A stretch of 38,441 bases of DNA from contig CABYYA010000006.1 in assembly GCA_902523125.1 (NCBI GenBank), forward strand, positions 1-38,441, written 5' to 3'. This document shows, in pieces, positions 29,266 through 36,586 of the stretch (position 1 is its first letter; each line of letters starts with the position of its first letter). Under the pieces are notes generated by a model. It searched no databases. It saw only the letters and a list, made by a program, of their open reading frames with translations, and was not told the DNA's origin. Source of the DNA: an uncultured Pelagibacteraceae bacterium (GTDB lineage Bacteria > Pseudomonadota > Alphaproteobacteria > Pelagibacterales > Pelagibacteraceae). A program made the position numbers and the translations under genes.

Positions 29266-29434
29266 GGGGGTGAACTAGATTCGACGAGTGACTAAAGGCT
29301 ATTCTTTCGTTCGGAATTGTTCCTCCGTAAAGGGCTAATTTATAATTGCTAACGAAAGTTACGCACTTGCTGCTTAATTAACTTTGTTAATTAGGTAAAC
29401 GGGGTTCGGGGCACCTGGCAACAGAACGCCCCCT
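29266..29434 (+). ncRNA. tmRNA coding piece with tag ANESYALAA
   Basis: Starts at GGGGGTG. The proteolysis tag reads GCT at 29348 to TAA at 29375-29377: A-N-E-S-Y-A-L-A-A, ending in the ALAA degron recognised by ClpXP-type proteases. In the same frame a TAA lies four codons upstream, so no longer ORF exists. The helix after the tag (CTTAATTAA / TTAATTAGG around 29373-29394) is the P5 hairpin overlapping the stop. The final element has GGGGTTC pairing with GAAC-GCCCC (29401-29432) around the conserved CACCTGGCAACAGAA, and may also end transcription. The last bases touch the MazG gene's stop codon (29436). Confidence 0.88.
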
Positions 29435-29435
29435 C

Positions 29436-29810
29436 TTATAATTTTATAAATTTATTTAAATCTGGCTTAAAATAATTTGGACCCTTCATTACTTTGCCTT
29501 TGTCATTATAAATAGGTTTGCCATTATTATCTAGTTTGCTCATGTTTGAACTTTGAACTTCTTCAAAACAATCGTCAAGATTTATACCAAATGCATGTCC
29601 TGCACCGTATGTTACATAAAGGATATCTGTTAATGCATCAGCTACTTCAACTAAATCTTTTTTATTTATTGCCTCTATTAATTCGTTAAGTTCTTCTTTA
29701 ATAAGACTTACTCTTAATGCGTTTATCCTGTCAGTGCTGAATGCAGGAATCCGTTTAACGTCTTGGCCAAAAGTTTTCATAAAAGTGCCTACTTTTTCAA
29801 AATTTGTCAT
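29436..29810 (-). CDS. MazG-like nucleotide pyrophosphohydrolase
   Basis: 124 residues of the all-alpha NTP-PPase fold. Acidic metal-binding motifs are Glu39-Glu40-x-x-Glu43 ('KEELNEL') and Glu55-x-x-Asp58 with Asp62 ('EVADALTDILYVTYG'). 'YGAGHAFGINLDDCFEEVQSSNMSKL' is the conserved second half of the HisE/MazG-like subgroup. It probably hydrolyses a nucleotide or phosphoribosyl-nucleotide to the monophosphate, as in house-cleaning of the nucleotide pool; the substrate is unknown. A clear AGGAG four bases before the ATG supports the start. It is convergent with ssrA and divergent from fumC. Confidence 0.85.
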   Translation of the reverse strand: MTNFEKVGTFMKTFGQDVKRIPAFSTDRINALRVSLIKEELNELIEAINKKDLVEVADALTDILYVTYGAGHAFGINLDDCFEEVQSSNMSKLDNNGKPIYNDKGKVMKGPNYFKPDLNKFIKL

Positions 29811-29814
29811 TTTG

Positions 29815-29819
29815 CTCCT
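29815..29819 (-). promoter_or_regulatory. Ribosome binding site of the MazG-like gene
   Basis: AGGAG on the minus strand, four bases before the ATG at 29810, one of the few obvious Shine-Dalgarno sequences here. Confidence 0.75.
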
Positions 29820-29863
29820 ATTAGTTATCTATTTTTTAATATATAAATGTATTTAAATTATCA

Positions 29864-31252
29864 ATGAAATTTCGAAAAGAATTCGACAGTATTGGATCAA
29901 TTAATGTTCCTAACAATAAATATTGGGGTGCTTCTACTCAAAGATCAAAAAAATATTTTGATATTGGAGATTTTTTAGTTAGACCAATTCTAATTAAATC
30001 TATAGCGATTATAAAAAAAGCAGCAGCTATGGTACATTTAAAAGAAAAACAACTTCCTCCGATAATTTCAAGGGCGATAATTACAGCTTCTAATGAAGTC
30101 ATCGCAGGGAAACTTGATGAGCACTTTCCACTAAAAGTTTGGCAAACTGGGTCTGGAACACAGACTAATATGAATGTAAATGAAGTTATTGCTAACAGAG
30201 CTATTGAAAAATTAGGAGGAAAAAAAGGGTCCAAAAAACCCATTCATCCAAATGATCATGTAAATAAATCTCAATCCACAAATGATGTTTTTCCAACTGC
30301 GATGCATATTGCTATAGCGATTGAAACAAAAAATAAGTTATTACCATCTCTTAAATTGCTAGATCAAGAGCTTAAAAAGAAAACATCAAAATTTAGAAGT
30401 ATAATAAAAGTGGGTAGAACTCACTTGCAAGATGCAACGCCACTTTCTCTAGGTCAAGAATTTTCTGGTTATCAATCTCAAATCAAGGATTGTATTAATA
30501 GGATTAGTATGGCTTTAAAAGAAATTTATTCACTTGCACAGGGAGGTACTGCTGTAGGAACTGGAATAAATAGTAAAAAAAATTTTGATAAAAAAATAAT
30601 TAATGAAATAAAAAAAATTACAAAACTTCCATTCATACCTACAAAAAATAAATTTGCAGCTCTTGCTGCGCATGATGAAATCGTAAATTTCTCAGGTGCT
30701 CTAAATACTACTGCAGTAAGCTTAATGAAAATTGCCAATGATATTAGATTTCTTGGCTCTGGTCCAAGGGCTGGTTATGGAGAATTAATATTACCTGCAA
30801 ATGAGCCAGGCTCATCAATTATGCCAGGAAAAGTAAACCCCACTCAATCAGAAGCTGTCACAATGGTATGTGTAAAGGTAATAGGTAACAATAACGGTAT
30901 AACAATGGCAGGATCACATGGACATTTTGAGCTAAACGTATTTAAGCCTTTAATTGCACATAATATTTTACAATCTATTAATCTTTTATCTGACAGTATA
31001 AAAAATTTTTCACTTTATTGTATCAGGGGGTTAAAAGCTGATAAGACTAAAATAAAAGAATATTTGGATAATTCTTTAATGTTAGTTACTGCACTTGCAC
31101 CACATATTGGTTATGATAACTCAGCTAACATTGCTAAGCTTGCACTAAAAAATAAAACAACTTTAAAACATGAAGCGCTTAAATCTAAGCTTATCAGTGA
31201 AAAAGATTACGATAAAATTGTCGATCCAAAAAAAATGATTTATCCTGCATAG
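29864..31252 (+). CDS. fumC: Fumarate hydratase class II
   Basis: 462 residues. FumC interconverts fumarate and malate in the TCA cycle without an iron-sulfur cluster. Signatures are 'GSGTQTNMNVNEVIANRA', 'NDVFPTAMHIA', 'VGRTHLQDATPLSLGQEFSGY' and the superfamily signature GSSIMPGKVN at about residues 316-325 with the catalytic Ser. Aspartase shares the fold, but 'HPNDHVNKSQSTND' and overall match favour fumarase. No Shine-Dalgarno; TATAAA at 29842-29847 may be its -10. Its 3' end overlaps the convergent AsmA-like gene by 13 bp. Confidence 0.95.
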   Translation: MKFRKEFDSIGSINVPNNKYWGASTQRSKKYFDIGDFLVRPILIKSIAIIKKAAAMVHLKEKQLPPIISRAIITASNEVIAGKLDEHFPLKVWQTGSGTQTNMNVNEVIANRAIEKLGGKKGSKKPIHPNDHVNKSQSTNDVFPTAMHIAIAIETKNKLLPSLKLLDQELKKKTSKFRSIIKVGRTHLQDATPLSLGQEFSGYQSQIKDCINRISMALKEIYSLAQGGTAVGTGINSKKNFDKKIINEIKKITKLPFIPTKNKFAALAAHDEIVNFSGALNTTAVSLMKIANDIRFLGSGPRAGYGELILPANEPGSSIMPGKVNPTQSEAVTMVCVKVIGNNNGITMAGSHGHFELNVFKPLIAHNILQSINLLSDSIKNFSLYCIRGLKADKTKIKEYLDNSLMLVTALAPHIGYDNSANIAKLALKNKTTLKHEALKSKLISEKDYDKIVDPKKMIYPA

Positions 31253-32823
31253 ACTTTAAAGAATTCTTTTATAAAATTTCTTATAGTGACTTTATTAAAA
31301 GAATTATTATTACTTTTATTAAATTGATTTAAAAATTTATCTATCTTTTTCACTGATTTATTATCAATTCTTAAATTATTGATTATTAATTTATCTAAGA
31401 TAAGATCATAGACAAAATCCAGCCTTATTGTATCAAAAACATCTCGATAATTTCTTTTTATTTGGAAGTATCTAAAAAATTTTTCAATATCTTCGAAATT
31501 GAAAACAATTTCACCAATTAATTTTTTGCCATCTATATCATTCAAAAACTCTATTGAATTAGAGTTTATAAATACAGAGTCATTCCATTCAGTATTGAAG
31601 TTTTTAATTAAAATTCTTCCATCACCTAAATGTATTTTTGAAAAAAAATTTTGTAAGTATTCAAACTTATCAATTTTATCAATTTTAAGACTTATTGATG
31701 CATTTAAATTTGGATTGTTCAGTAATTCTGAGTCAAGTAAATCTATTAGTAAAGACTCATTTTTAAATATTTTTTTTTGATTTATGAAATTAAAATTAAG
31801 ATCTGTAGAAAAATAAAAAGGCTTAAAATTTATCTCGCCTTTAAAATCATTTTCTGATGATAAAAATTTTAAAGAATTTTCTTTAATCACATAAGTGAAT
31901 AAATTTCTTTTATTGATTGAAACAATATCAAAAAAACCACTCAATTTATCTTCATAATATTCAATAGATGTTTCAATATCTAATCTAATTTTTTTTGAGC
32001 TTAGTTTTATGTTTTTATTTTCATTAATAATATTTTTTGAAATATCTAATTTGAAAGGAATATTAAATACTTCAAAATATGATTTTACCTTTTGAAAATT
32101 ATTTACCTCGTCATAAAAAAAATTAAAATCATTTATTTTTGCCAGAAATAATAAGTCGTCATTTTGATCTTTATAAAAGAATTTAGATCTTTTAAAGATA
32201 AACTGATTTTCCTTATCAGAACTATTCAAAGCCTTGAGAAAAAAATTTATATTATTTGAATTAATGTTAAATTCTGTATCCTTAAATATTAAGTTCTTTG
32301 GTGAGATATTCTCTGATAAGAAGAAATTATTAAAAGAAATGTAAAATTTTGCATATCTTGAATTGGCTATATTTTTTTCATTATATTTAATATCTAAATT
32401 TTTTGTATAAAAAAATGGTTTAGGAAATAATCCATATTTAACTTTTTCATTGAATTCAATTTTTATATCGTATCTATCTGAAATTTGCTTTATCAAAGAA
32501 GTTTTAATTACGTCCTCTTTATAAAATATAGGAATTAAAAAATAACTAAAAAAGAGTATAACTGAACAGGCAAAGATTATGGCAATTTTATTATTTAAAT
32601 AATAAAATTTTTTCTTGCCCTGATTGTATTTTTTTATATTTTTAAATTTATCAAAAAAATTTTCAATCCTGTTATCTAGTTGAATTATTTTTTTCTTTAT
32701 AGGTGTTTGCCTTATTGATTTAGACCTTGACCTGTCTATTTCATTAAAAAAACTTTCTAAAATTCTATTTATGGGTAATAATATTTTTTTTAACCTTTTT
32801 TTATAAAAACTTAAATTAAACAT
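31240..32823 (-). CDS. AsmA-like membrane-anchored protein
   Basis: 527 residues. A long, very basic cytoplasmic N-terminus (about 1-78) precedes a single membrane helix (about 80-100, 'IAIIFACSVILFFSYFLIPIF'). The large remainder is beta-strand-rich with repeated 'F-x-F' and 'N-x-K-x-I' patterns, and ends with a short helix. 'FNEKVKYGLFPKPFFYTKNLDIKY' soon after the helix is like AsmA N-terminal regions ('...P.l.l.nv.i...'). AsmA-family proteins bridge the envelope and are linked to outer membrane lipid transport. The family call is from pattern rather than strong motifs. Confidence 0.6.
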   Translation of the reverse strand: MFNLSFYKKRLKKILLPINRILESFFNEIDRSRSKSIRQTPIKKKIIQLDNRIENFFDKFKNIKKYNQGKKKFYYLNNKIAIIFACSVILFFSYFLIPIFYKEDVIKTSLIKQISDRYDIKIEFNEKVKYGLFPKPFFYTKNLDIKYNEKNIANSRYAKFYISFNNFFLSENISPKNLIFKDTEFNINSNNINFFLKALNSSDKENQFIFKRSKFFYKDQNDDLLFLAKINDFNFFYDEVNNFQKVKSYFEVFNIPFKLDISKNIINENKNIKLSSKKIRLDIETSIEYYEDKLSGFFDIVSINKRNLFTYVIKENSLKFLSSENDFKGEINFKPFYFSTDLNFNFINQKKIFKNESLLIDLLDSELLNNPNLNASISLKIDKIDKFEYLQNFFSKIHLGDGRILIKNFNTEWNDSVFINSNSIEFLNDIDGKKLIGEIVFNFEDIEKFFRYFQIKRNYRDVFDTIRLDFVYDLILDKLIINNLRIDNKSVKKIDKFLNQFNKSNNNSFNKVTIRNFIKEFFKVYAG

Positions 32824-32837
32824 AAATTGTTGAGATT

Positions 32838-32843
32838 TATAAT
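32838..32843 (+). promoter_or_regulatory. Possible -10 element of the UvrD-like helicase gene
   Basis: TATAAT twelve bases before the ATG at 32856, in a 32-bp divergent gap. No clear -35. It implies a leader of about six bases, in line with other short-leader genes in the window. Confidence 0.3.
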
Positions 32844-32855
32844 TAAATTATTCAA

Positions 32856-34892
32856 ATGGTAAACTCTGATTATTTAAAAAATCTTAATGAACCCCAAAAA
32901 CAAGCTGTGTTAGCTTTGGATGGGCCATTATTAATAGTTGCTGGTGCTGGATCTGGTAAAACAAAGGTCTTAACTAGTAGAATTGCACATATAATAAAAA
33001 ATAAAAATGCTTACCCTAATCAAATTCTTGCTGTGACATTCACAAATAAAGCGGCGAAAGAAATGCAAAACAGAGTCAGTAAAATTTTAGGATCTTCAGC
33101 AGTTGGTTTATCTTGGCTCGGAACATTCCATTCAATATGTGCAAAATTACTAAGGAAGCATGCGCCGGCAGTAAATCTAAACGCAAATTTTACAATCATT
33201 GATACTGATGATCAAATCAGATTGATTAAAAATATTTGTAAAGCAGAAAATATTGATGTTAAACAACTAGCTCCTAGATATGTTATTGCAATTATTGATA
33301 AATGGAAAAATAAAGGTTTATATCCAAGTGAAGTGAAAATTAATTCTAAGGATATTTATGAAAAAACAGTCTTACCTGTTTATAAAATTTACCAACAGAA
33401 GTTGATTGAGTTGAATGCCTGTGATTTTGGAGATTTAATCCTACATTCAGTGAAAATTTTAGAAAAAAATAAAGATATAAGAGATATTTATTCTAAAAAT
33501 TTTAAATACATTCTTGTTGATGAATATCAAGATACGAATTTTATACAAAGTCGATGGCTTAACTTATTAGCAGAAAAAAATAAAAATATATGTTGTGTAG
33601 GAGATGATGATCAATCAATTTATAGTTGGAGAGGAGCTGAAATTAAAAATTTTTTAGATTTTGATAAGATTTATGAAAATACTAAGATAATAAAACTGGA
33701 AGAAAATTATAGATCTTCAAAAAATATTTTGTCAGTTGCTTCATCATTGATTTCTAATAATCAGAATAGAGTTGGTAAAACTTTAAAATCTACAATGGAT
33801 GAAGGAGATTTATTAAAGTTAAATTGTTTTAAAAACGGGAAAGATGAGGCTATAGGTATTTCAGATGAAGTAGAAAAAATTAAAAAGAAATACTCACTGA
33901 ATAATATTGCAATTTTAGTTAGAGCTATTTTTCAAACAAGAGAATTTGAGGAAAGATTTTTAAAAATTGGAATGCCTTATCGAATTTTAGGGGGAATTAA
34001 ATTTTATGAGAGAGCTGAAATAAAAGATTGTGTAGCTTACTTAAGGTTAATTTACCAAGAAAAAGATGATCTAGCTTTTGAAAGAGTAGTAAATAATCCT
34101 AAGAGGTCAATCGGTGAAAGTACAATTAAAACAATACATGAATACTCGAAAAAAAATAAAATTAGCTTAGAGAGTTCATCAAGAAAAATGATAGAGCAAA
34201 ACTTGATAAAACCAAAGGCAAAAATAGGTTTAAATTTATTTTTAGATTTAATTAATAAATGGAGGAATGATTTAAAAATAAAAAAATATAATCATGTAAA
34301 ATTATTACAAATCCTTTTGGATGAGTCTGGATATTCTGCAGTGTTAAAAAATAAAAAAGATCTTGAGAACGAGAATCGTTTAGAAAATATTAAAGAATTA
34401 TTGAGTGCTATGAAGGAGTTTGACAACTTAGAGAGTTTTTTAGATCATGTATCTCTTGCAACCTCTATTGATCAAGATTGGGAAGGTGAAAAAATTAATA
34501 TGATGACTATGCATGCTGCTAAGGGATTAGAATTCGATGTGGTTTTTTTACCTGGTTGGGAAGAGGGATTATTTCCTCATCAAAAATCAATAGAGGAAAA
34601 AGGACACAATGGTTTAGAGGAAGAAAGAAGATTAGCATATGTGGGAATTACTAGGGCTAAAAGAAACGCAATTATCTCATTTTCAATGAATAGGTTTTAT
34701 CAAGGTGATTGGATAGATAGTATGGCATCAAGATTTATTGATGAACTTCCAGAAAATAATTTAGAAAAAAATTCATATTTTGATGAAAGCAAAGATACAT
34801 TTGAAGAATTTGAGTTTAATCAAGATTTTGAATTAGAAGATGACTCCAAAAGAAGTCCTGGTTGGATCCGGTACCAGAAGAGAATTAAATGA
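32856..34892 (+). CDS. UvrD/PcrA-type ATP-dependent DNA helicase
   Basis: 678 residues, superfamily 1A. The helicase motifs appear in order: 'NEPQKQAV' (Q motif), 'GAGSGKT' (Walker A, Lys35), 'AVTFTNKAAKEMQNR' (Ia), 'VDEYQDTN' (Walker B), 'GDDDQSIYSWRGAE' (III), 'LEENYRSS' (IV), 'MTMHAAKGLEFDVVFLPGWEEGLFPH' (V) and 'EERRLAYVGITRAKR' (VI). It acts in nucleotide excision and mismatch repair or in clearing replication forks. The C-terminus is short and acidic, unlike the tail of E. coli UvrD. The symbol uvrD or pcrA would suit. The stop overlaps the aminopeptidase ATG (ATGA). Confidence 0.95.
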   Translation: MVNSDYLKNLNEPQKQAVLALDGPLLIVAGAGSGKTKVLTSRIAHIIKNKNAYPNQILAVTFTNKAAKEMQNRVSKILGSSAVGLSWLGTFHSICAKLLRKHAPAVNLNANFTIIDTDDQIRLIKNICKAENIDVKQLAPRYVIAIIDKWKNKGLYPSEVKINSKDIYEKTVLPVYKIYQQKLIELNACDFGDLILHSVKILEKNKDIRDIYSKNFKYILVDEYQDTNFIQSRWLNLLAEKNKNICCVGDDDQSIYSWRGAEIKNFLDFDKIYENTKIIKLEENYRSSKNILSVASSLISNNQNRVGKTLKSTMDEGDLLKLNCFKNGKDEAIGISDEVEKIKKKYSLNNIAILVRAIFQTREFEERFLKIGMPYRILGGIKFYERAEIKDCVAYLRLIYQEKDDLAFERVVNNPKRSIGESTIKTIHEYSKKNKISLESSSRKMIEQNLIKPKAKIGLNLFLDLINKWRNDLKIKKYNHVKLLQILLDESGYSAVLKNKKDLENENRLENIKELLSAMKEFDNLESFLDHVSLATSIDQDWEGEKINMMTMHAAKGLEFDVVFLPGWEEGLFPHQKSIEEKGHNGLEEERRLAYVGITRAKRNAIISFSMNRFYQGDWIDSMASRFIDELPENNLEKNSYFDESKDTFEEFEFNQDFELEDDSKRSPGWIRYQKRIK

Positions 34893-36586
34893 TAAAAAAG
34901 AGAATAAAAAAACTCAGAAGTAAGTTTATAAAATATGGAATTGATGGATATGTAGTGCCAAAAAATGATGAATTTTTCTCTGAATATTCTAATAAGGATA
35001 GGCTTAAATTTATCTCAAATTTCACGGGATCTGCTGGTTATGCAGTAATTTTAAAAAATAGAAACTACCTTTTTGTTGATGGAAGATATACGATTCAAAG
35101 TAGAGTGGAGAGTGGTAAAGATTTTAAAATTTTAGATTATTTCAAAATTATTAATACAAGTGTTTTTAAAAACTTGAATTTAGGAATTGATCCTAGATTG
35201 TTTACCTCAAAACAAATAAAAAAATTTTTTTTAAAAAATAATAAAATTACCATCATAAAAGAAAATCTTGTTGATAAAATTTCAAAAATGAAGAATAAAA
35301 GAAAGTCCTCTTTTTACTCAATTGATAGGATCATAGCTGGTGAAAGCTATCATAAAAAAGTTTCTAGAGTTTCATCTTTTCTAAAAAGAAATAAGTATGA
35401 TTATTTATTTATAACAGCGCCTGAAAATGTTGCATGGTTATTGAATATTAGAGGACACGATAGTCCAACAAGCCCAATACCAAATAGTAATCTTTTACTT
35501 ACAAAAGAAAAACATGTTTTTTTAATTGTTGAAAAGAATAAGACAACAAAACTTTTGAGTGAAAAAAAACTTAAAAAAAACCAGATAGTTGATCCAAGAT
35601 ATATTTTAGATTTTTTTGATAAATTAAAAAAGGGAACTATTTTAATAGATGAAAAAACATGCTCTTTATATTTAGAAAAAGTAATAAAAAAAAAATTGAA
35701 AATAACAAAAAAAGAAGATCCAATTTATATTCTTAAGTCTATAAAAAATAACATTGAAATAAAAAATATGATTAACACTCATGTTATTGATGGAGTTGCA
35801 TTAACTAAATTTATTTACTGGATAAAAAATTTAAAAAAATTGAATATAACTGAAGTAGATGCTCAAAATAAATTAGAAAAAATTAGAAGAATGAATTCAA
35901 AATATTTATTTCCAAGTTTTAAAACTATTGCAGGTAGTGGAAAAAATGGGGCAATTGTTCACTATAGAGCTAAAAAAAATAATACAAAGCTATTAAAAAG
36001 AAATGAAATATTCCTATGTGATTCTGGTGGTCAATATAAATTTGGTACAACAGATGTAACAAGAACACTCTGTTTTGGGAATCAAAATAAGAATATAAAA
36101 AATATTTTTACAAATGTTTTAAAAGGACATATTGCTGTTGCTCAAACTGATCTTAATAAAAAAAATACTGGAAAACTAATTGATAAAGACGCAAGAAAAT
36201 TTCTTAAAAAAAACCACCTGGATTATAATCATGGCACAGGACATGGAGTGGGTTTTTTTCTTAATGTTCATGAAGGACCTCAAGCTATCTCAAAATCAAA
36301 TTCAGTAAAAATTAAAAAAGGTATGATACTCAGTAATGAACCAGGTTACTATAAAAAAAATAAATTTGGAATTCGTATTGAAAACTTAATATATGTAAAA
36401 AAGATTGGAAGAAAACTAGCTTTTGAAAATTTAACCTTAGCCCCAATAGAAAAAGAATTAATCAATTTTAATCTTTTAACAAAGCAAGAAAAAAACTATC
36501 TTTTTAATTATCATATAAAAGTTTACTCAAAAATATCTCCATTTTTGAATAGAAACGAAAAAAAATGGTTAGCAAGTATTATTTAA
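34889..36586 (+). CDS. Xaa-Pro aminopeptidase (M24 family, three-domain type)
   Basis: 565 residues, matching the three-domain aminopeptidase P form. Two creatinase-like N-terminal domains (about 1-300) begin 'RSKFIKYGIDGYVVPKNDEFFSEY', and a pita-bread catalytic domain follows. Metal ligands are visible: 'DSGGQYKFGTTDVTRT' (two Asp), 'HGTGHGVGFFLNVHEGP' (His), 'NEPGYYK' (Glu) and 'GIRIENL' (Glu). It removes an N-terminal residue before proline from peptides in the cytoplasm. It is coupled to the helicase gene by a 4-bp ATGA overlap, and overlaps convergent ligA by 8 bp. Confidence 0.93.
   Translation: MIKKRIKKLRSKFIKYGIDGYVVPKNDEFFSEYSNKDRLKFISNFTGSAGYAVILKNRNYLFVDGRYTIQSRVESGKDFKILDYFKIINTSVFKNLNLGIDPRLFTSKQIKKFFLKNNKITIIKENLVDKISKMKNKRKSSFYSIDRIIAGESYHKKVSRVSSFLKRNKYDYLFITAPENVAWLLNIRGHDSPTSPIPNSNLLLTKEKHVFLIVEKNKTTKLLSEKKLKKNQIVDPRYILDFFDKLKKGTILIDEKTCSLYLEKVIKKKLKITKKEDPIYILKSIKNNIEIKNMINTHVIDGVALTKFIYWIKNLKKLNITEVDAQNKLEKIRRMNSKYLFPSFKTIAGSGKNGAIVHYRAKKNNTKLLKRNEIFLCDSGGQYKFGTTDVTRTLCFGNQNKNIKNIFTNVLKGHIAVAQTDLNKKNTGKLIDKDARKFLKKNHLDYNHGTGHGVGFFLNVHEGPQAISKSNSVKIKKGMILSNEPGYYKKNKFGIRIENLIYVKKIGRKLAFENLTLAPIEKELINFNLLTKQEKNYLFNYHIKVYSKISPFLNRNEKKWLASII

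Larger units (their letters stand above)
29171..29434 (+). ncRNA. ssrA: Circularly permuted two-piece tmRNA (ssrA)
   Basis: The two halves of tmRNA occur in swapped order, as in other Alphaproteobacteria. The first part ends with a T-arm (GTGGG/CCCAC stem, 29226-29242) and CACCTCCACCA at 29243-29253. After a 12-base linker comes GGGGGTG (29266-29272), which pairs with CACCTCC to close the acceptor stem (six Watson-Crick pairs and one G-T), then the conserved AGATTCGACGAG. Processing would remove the linker and leave two RNAs. tmRNA with SmpB rescues stalled ribosomes. The 5' and 3' ends are estimates. The gene fills almost all of the space between thyX and the MazG gene. Confidence 0.9.

Noticed and set aside
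29131..29434. ssrA as a phage or island attachment site for the glycan genes
   Set aside because: The glycan block ends at 28167 on the far side of thyX, no integrase is present, and no copy of the ssrA 3' end was seen at the other edge.
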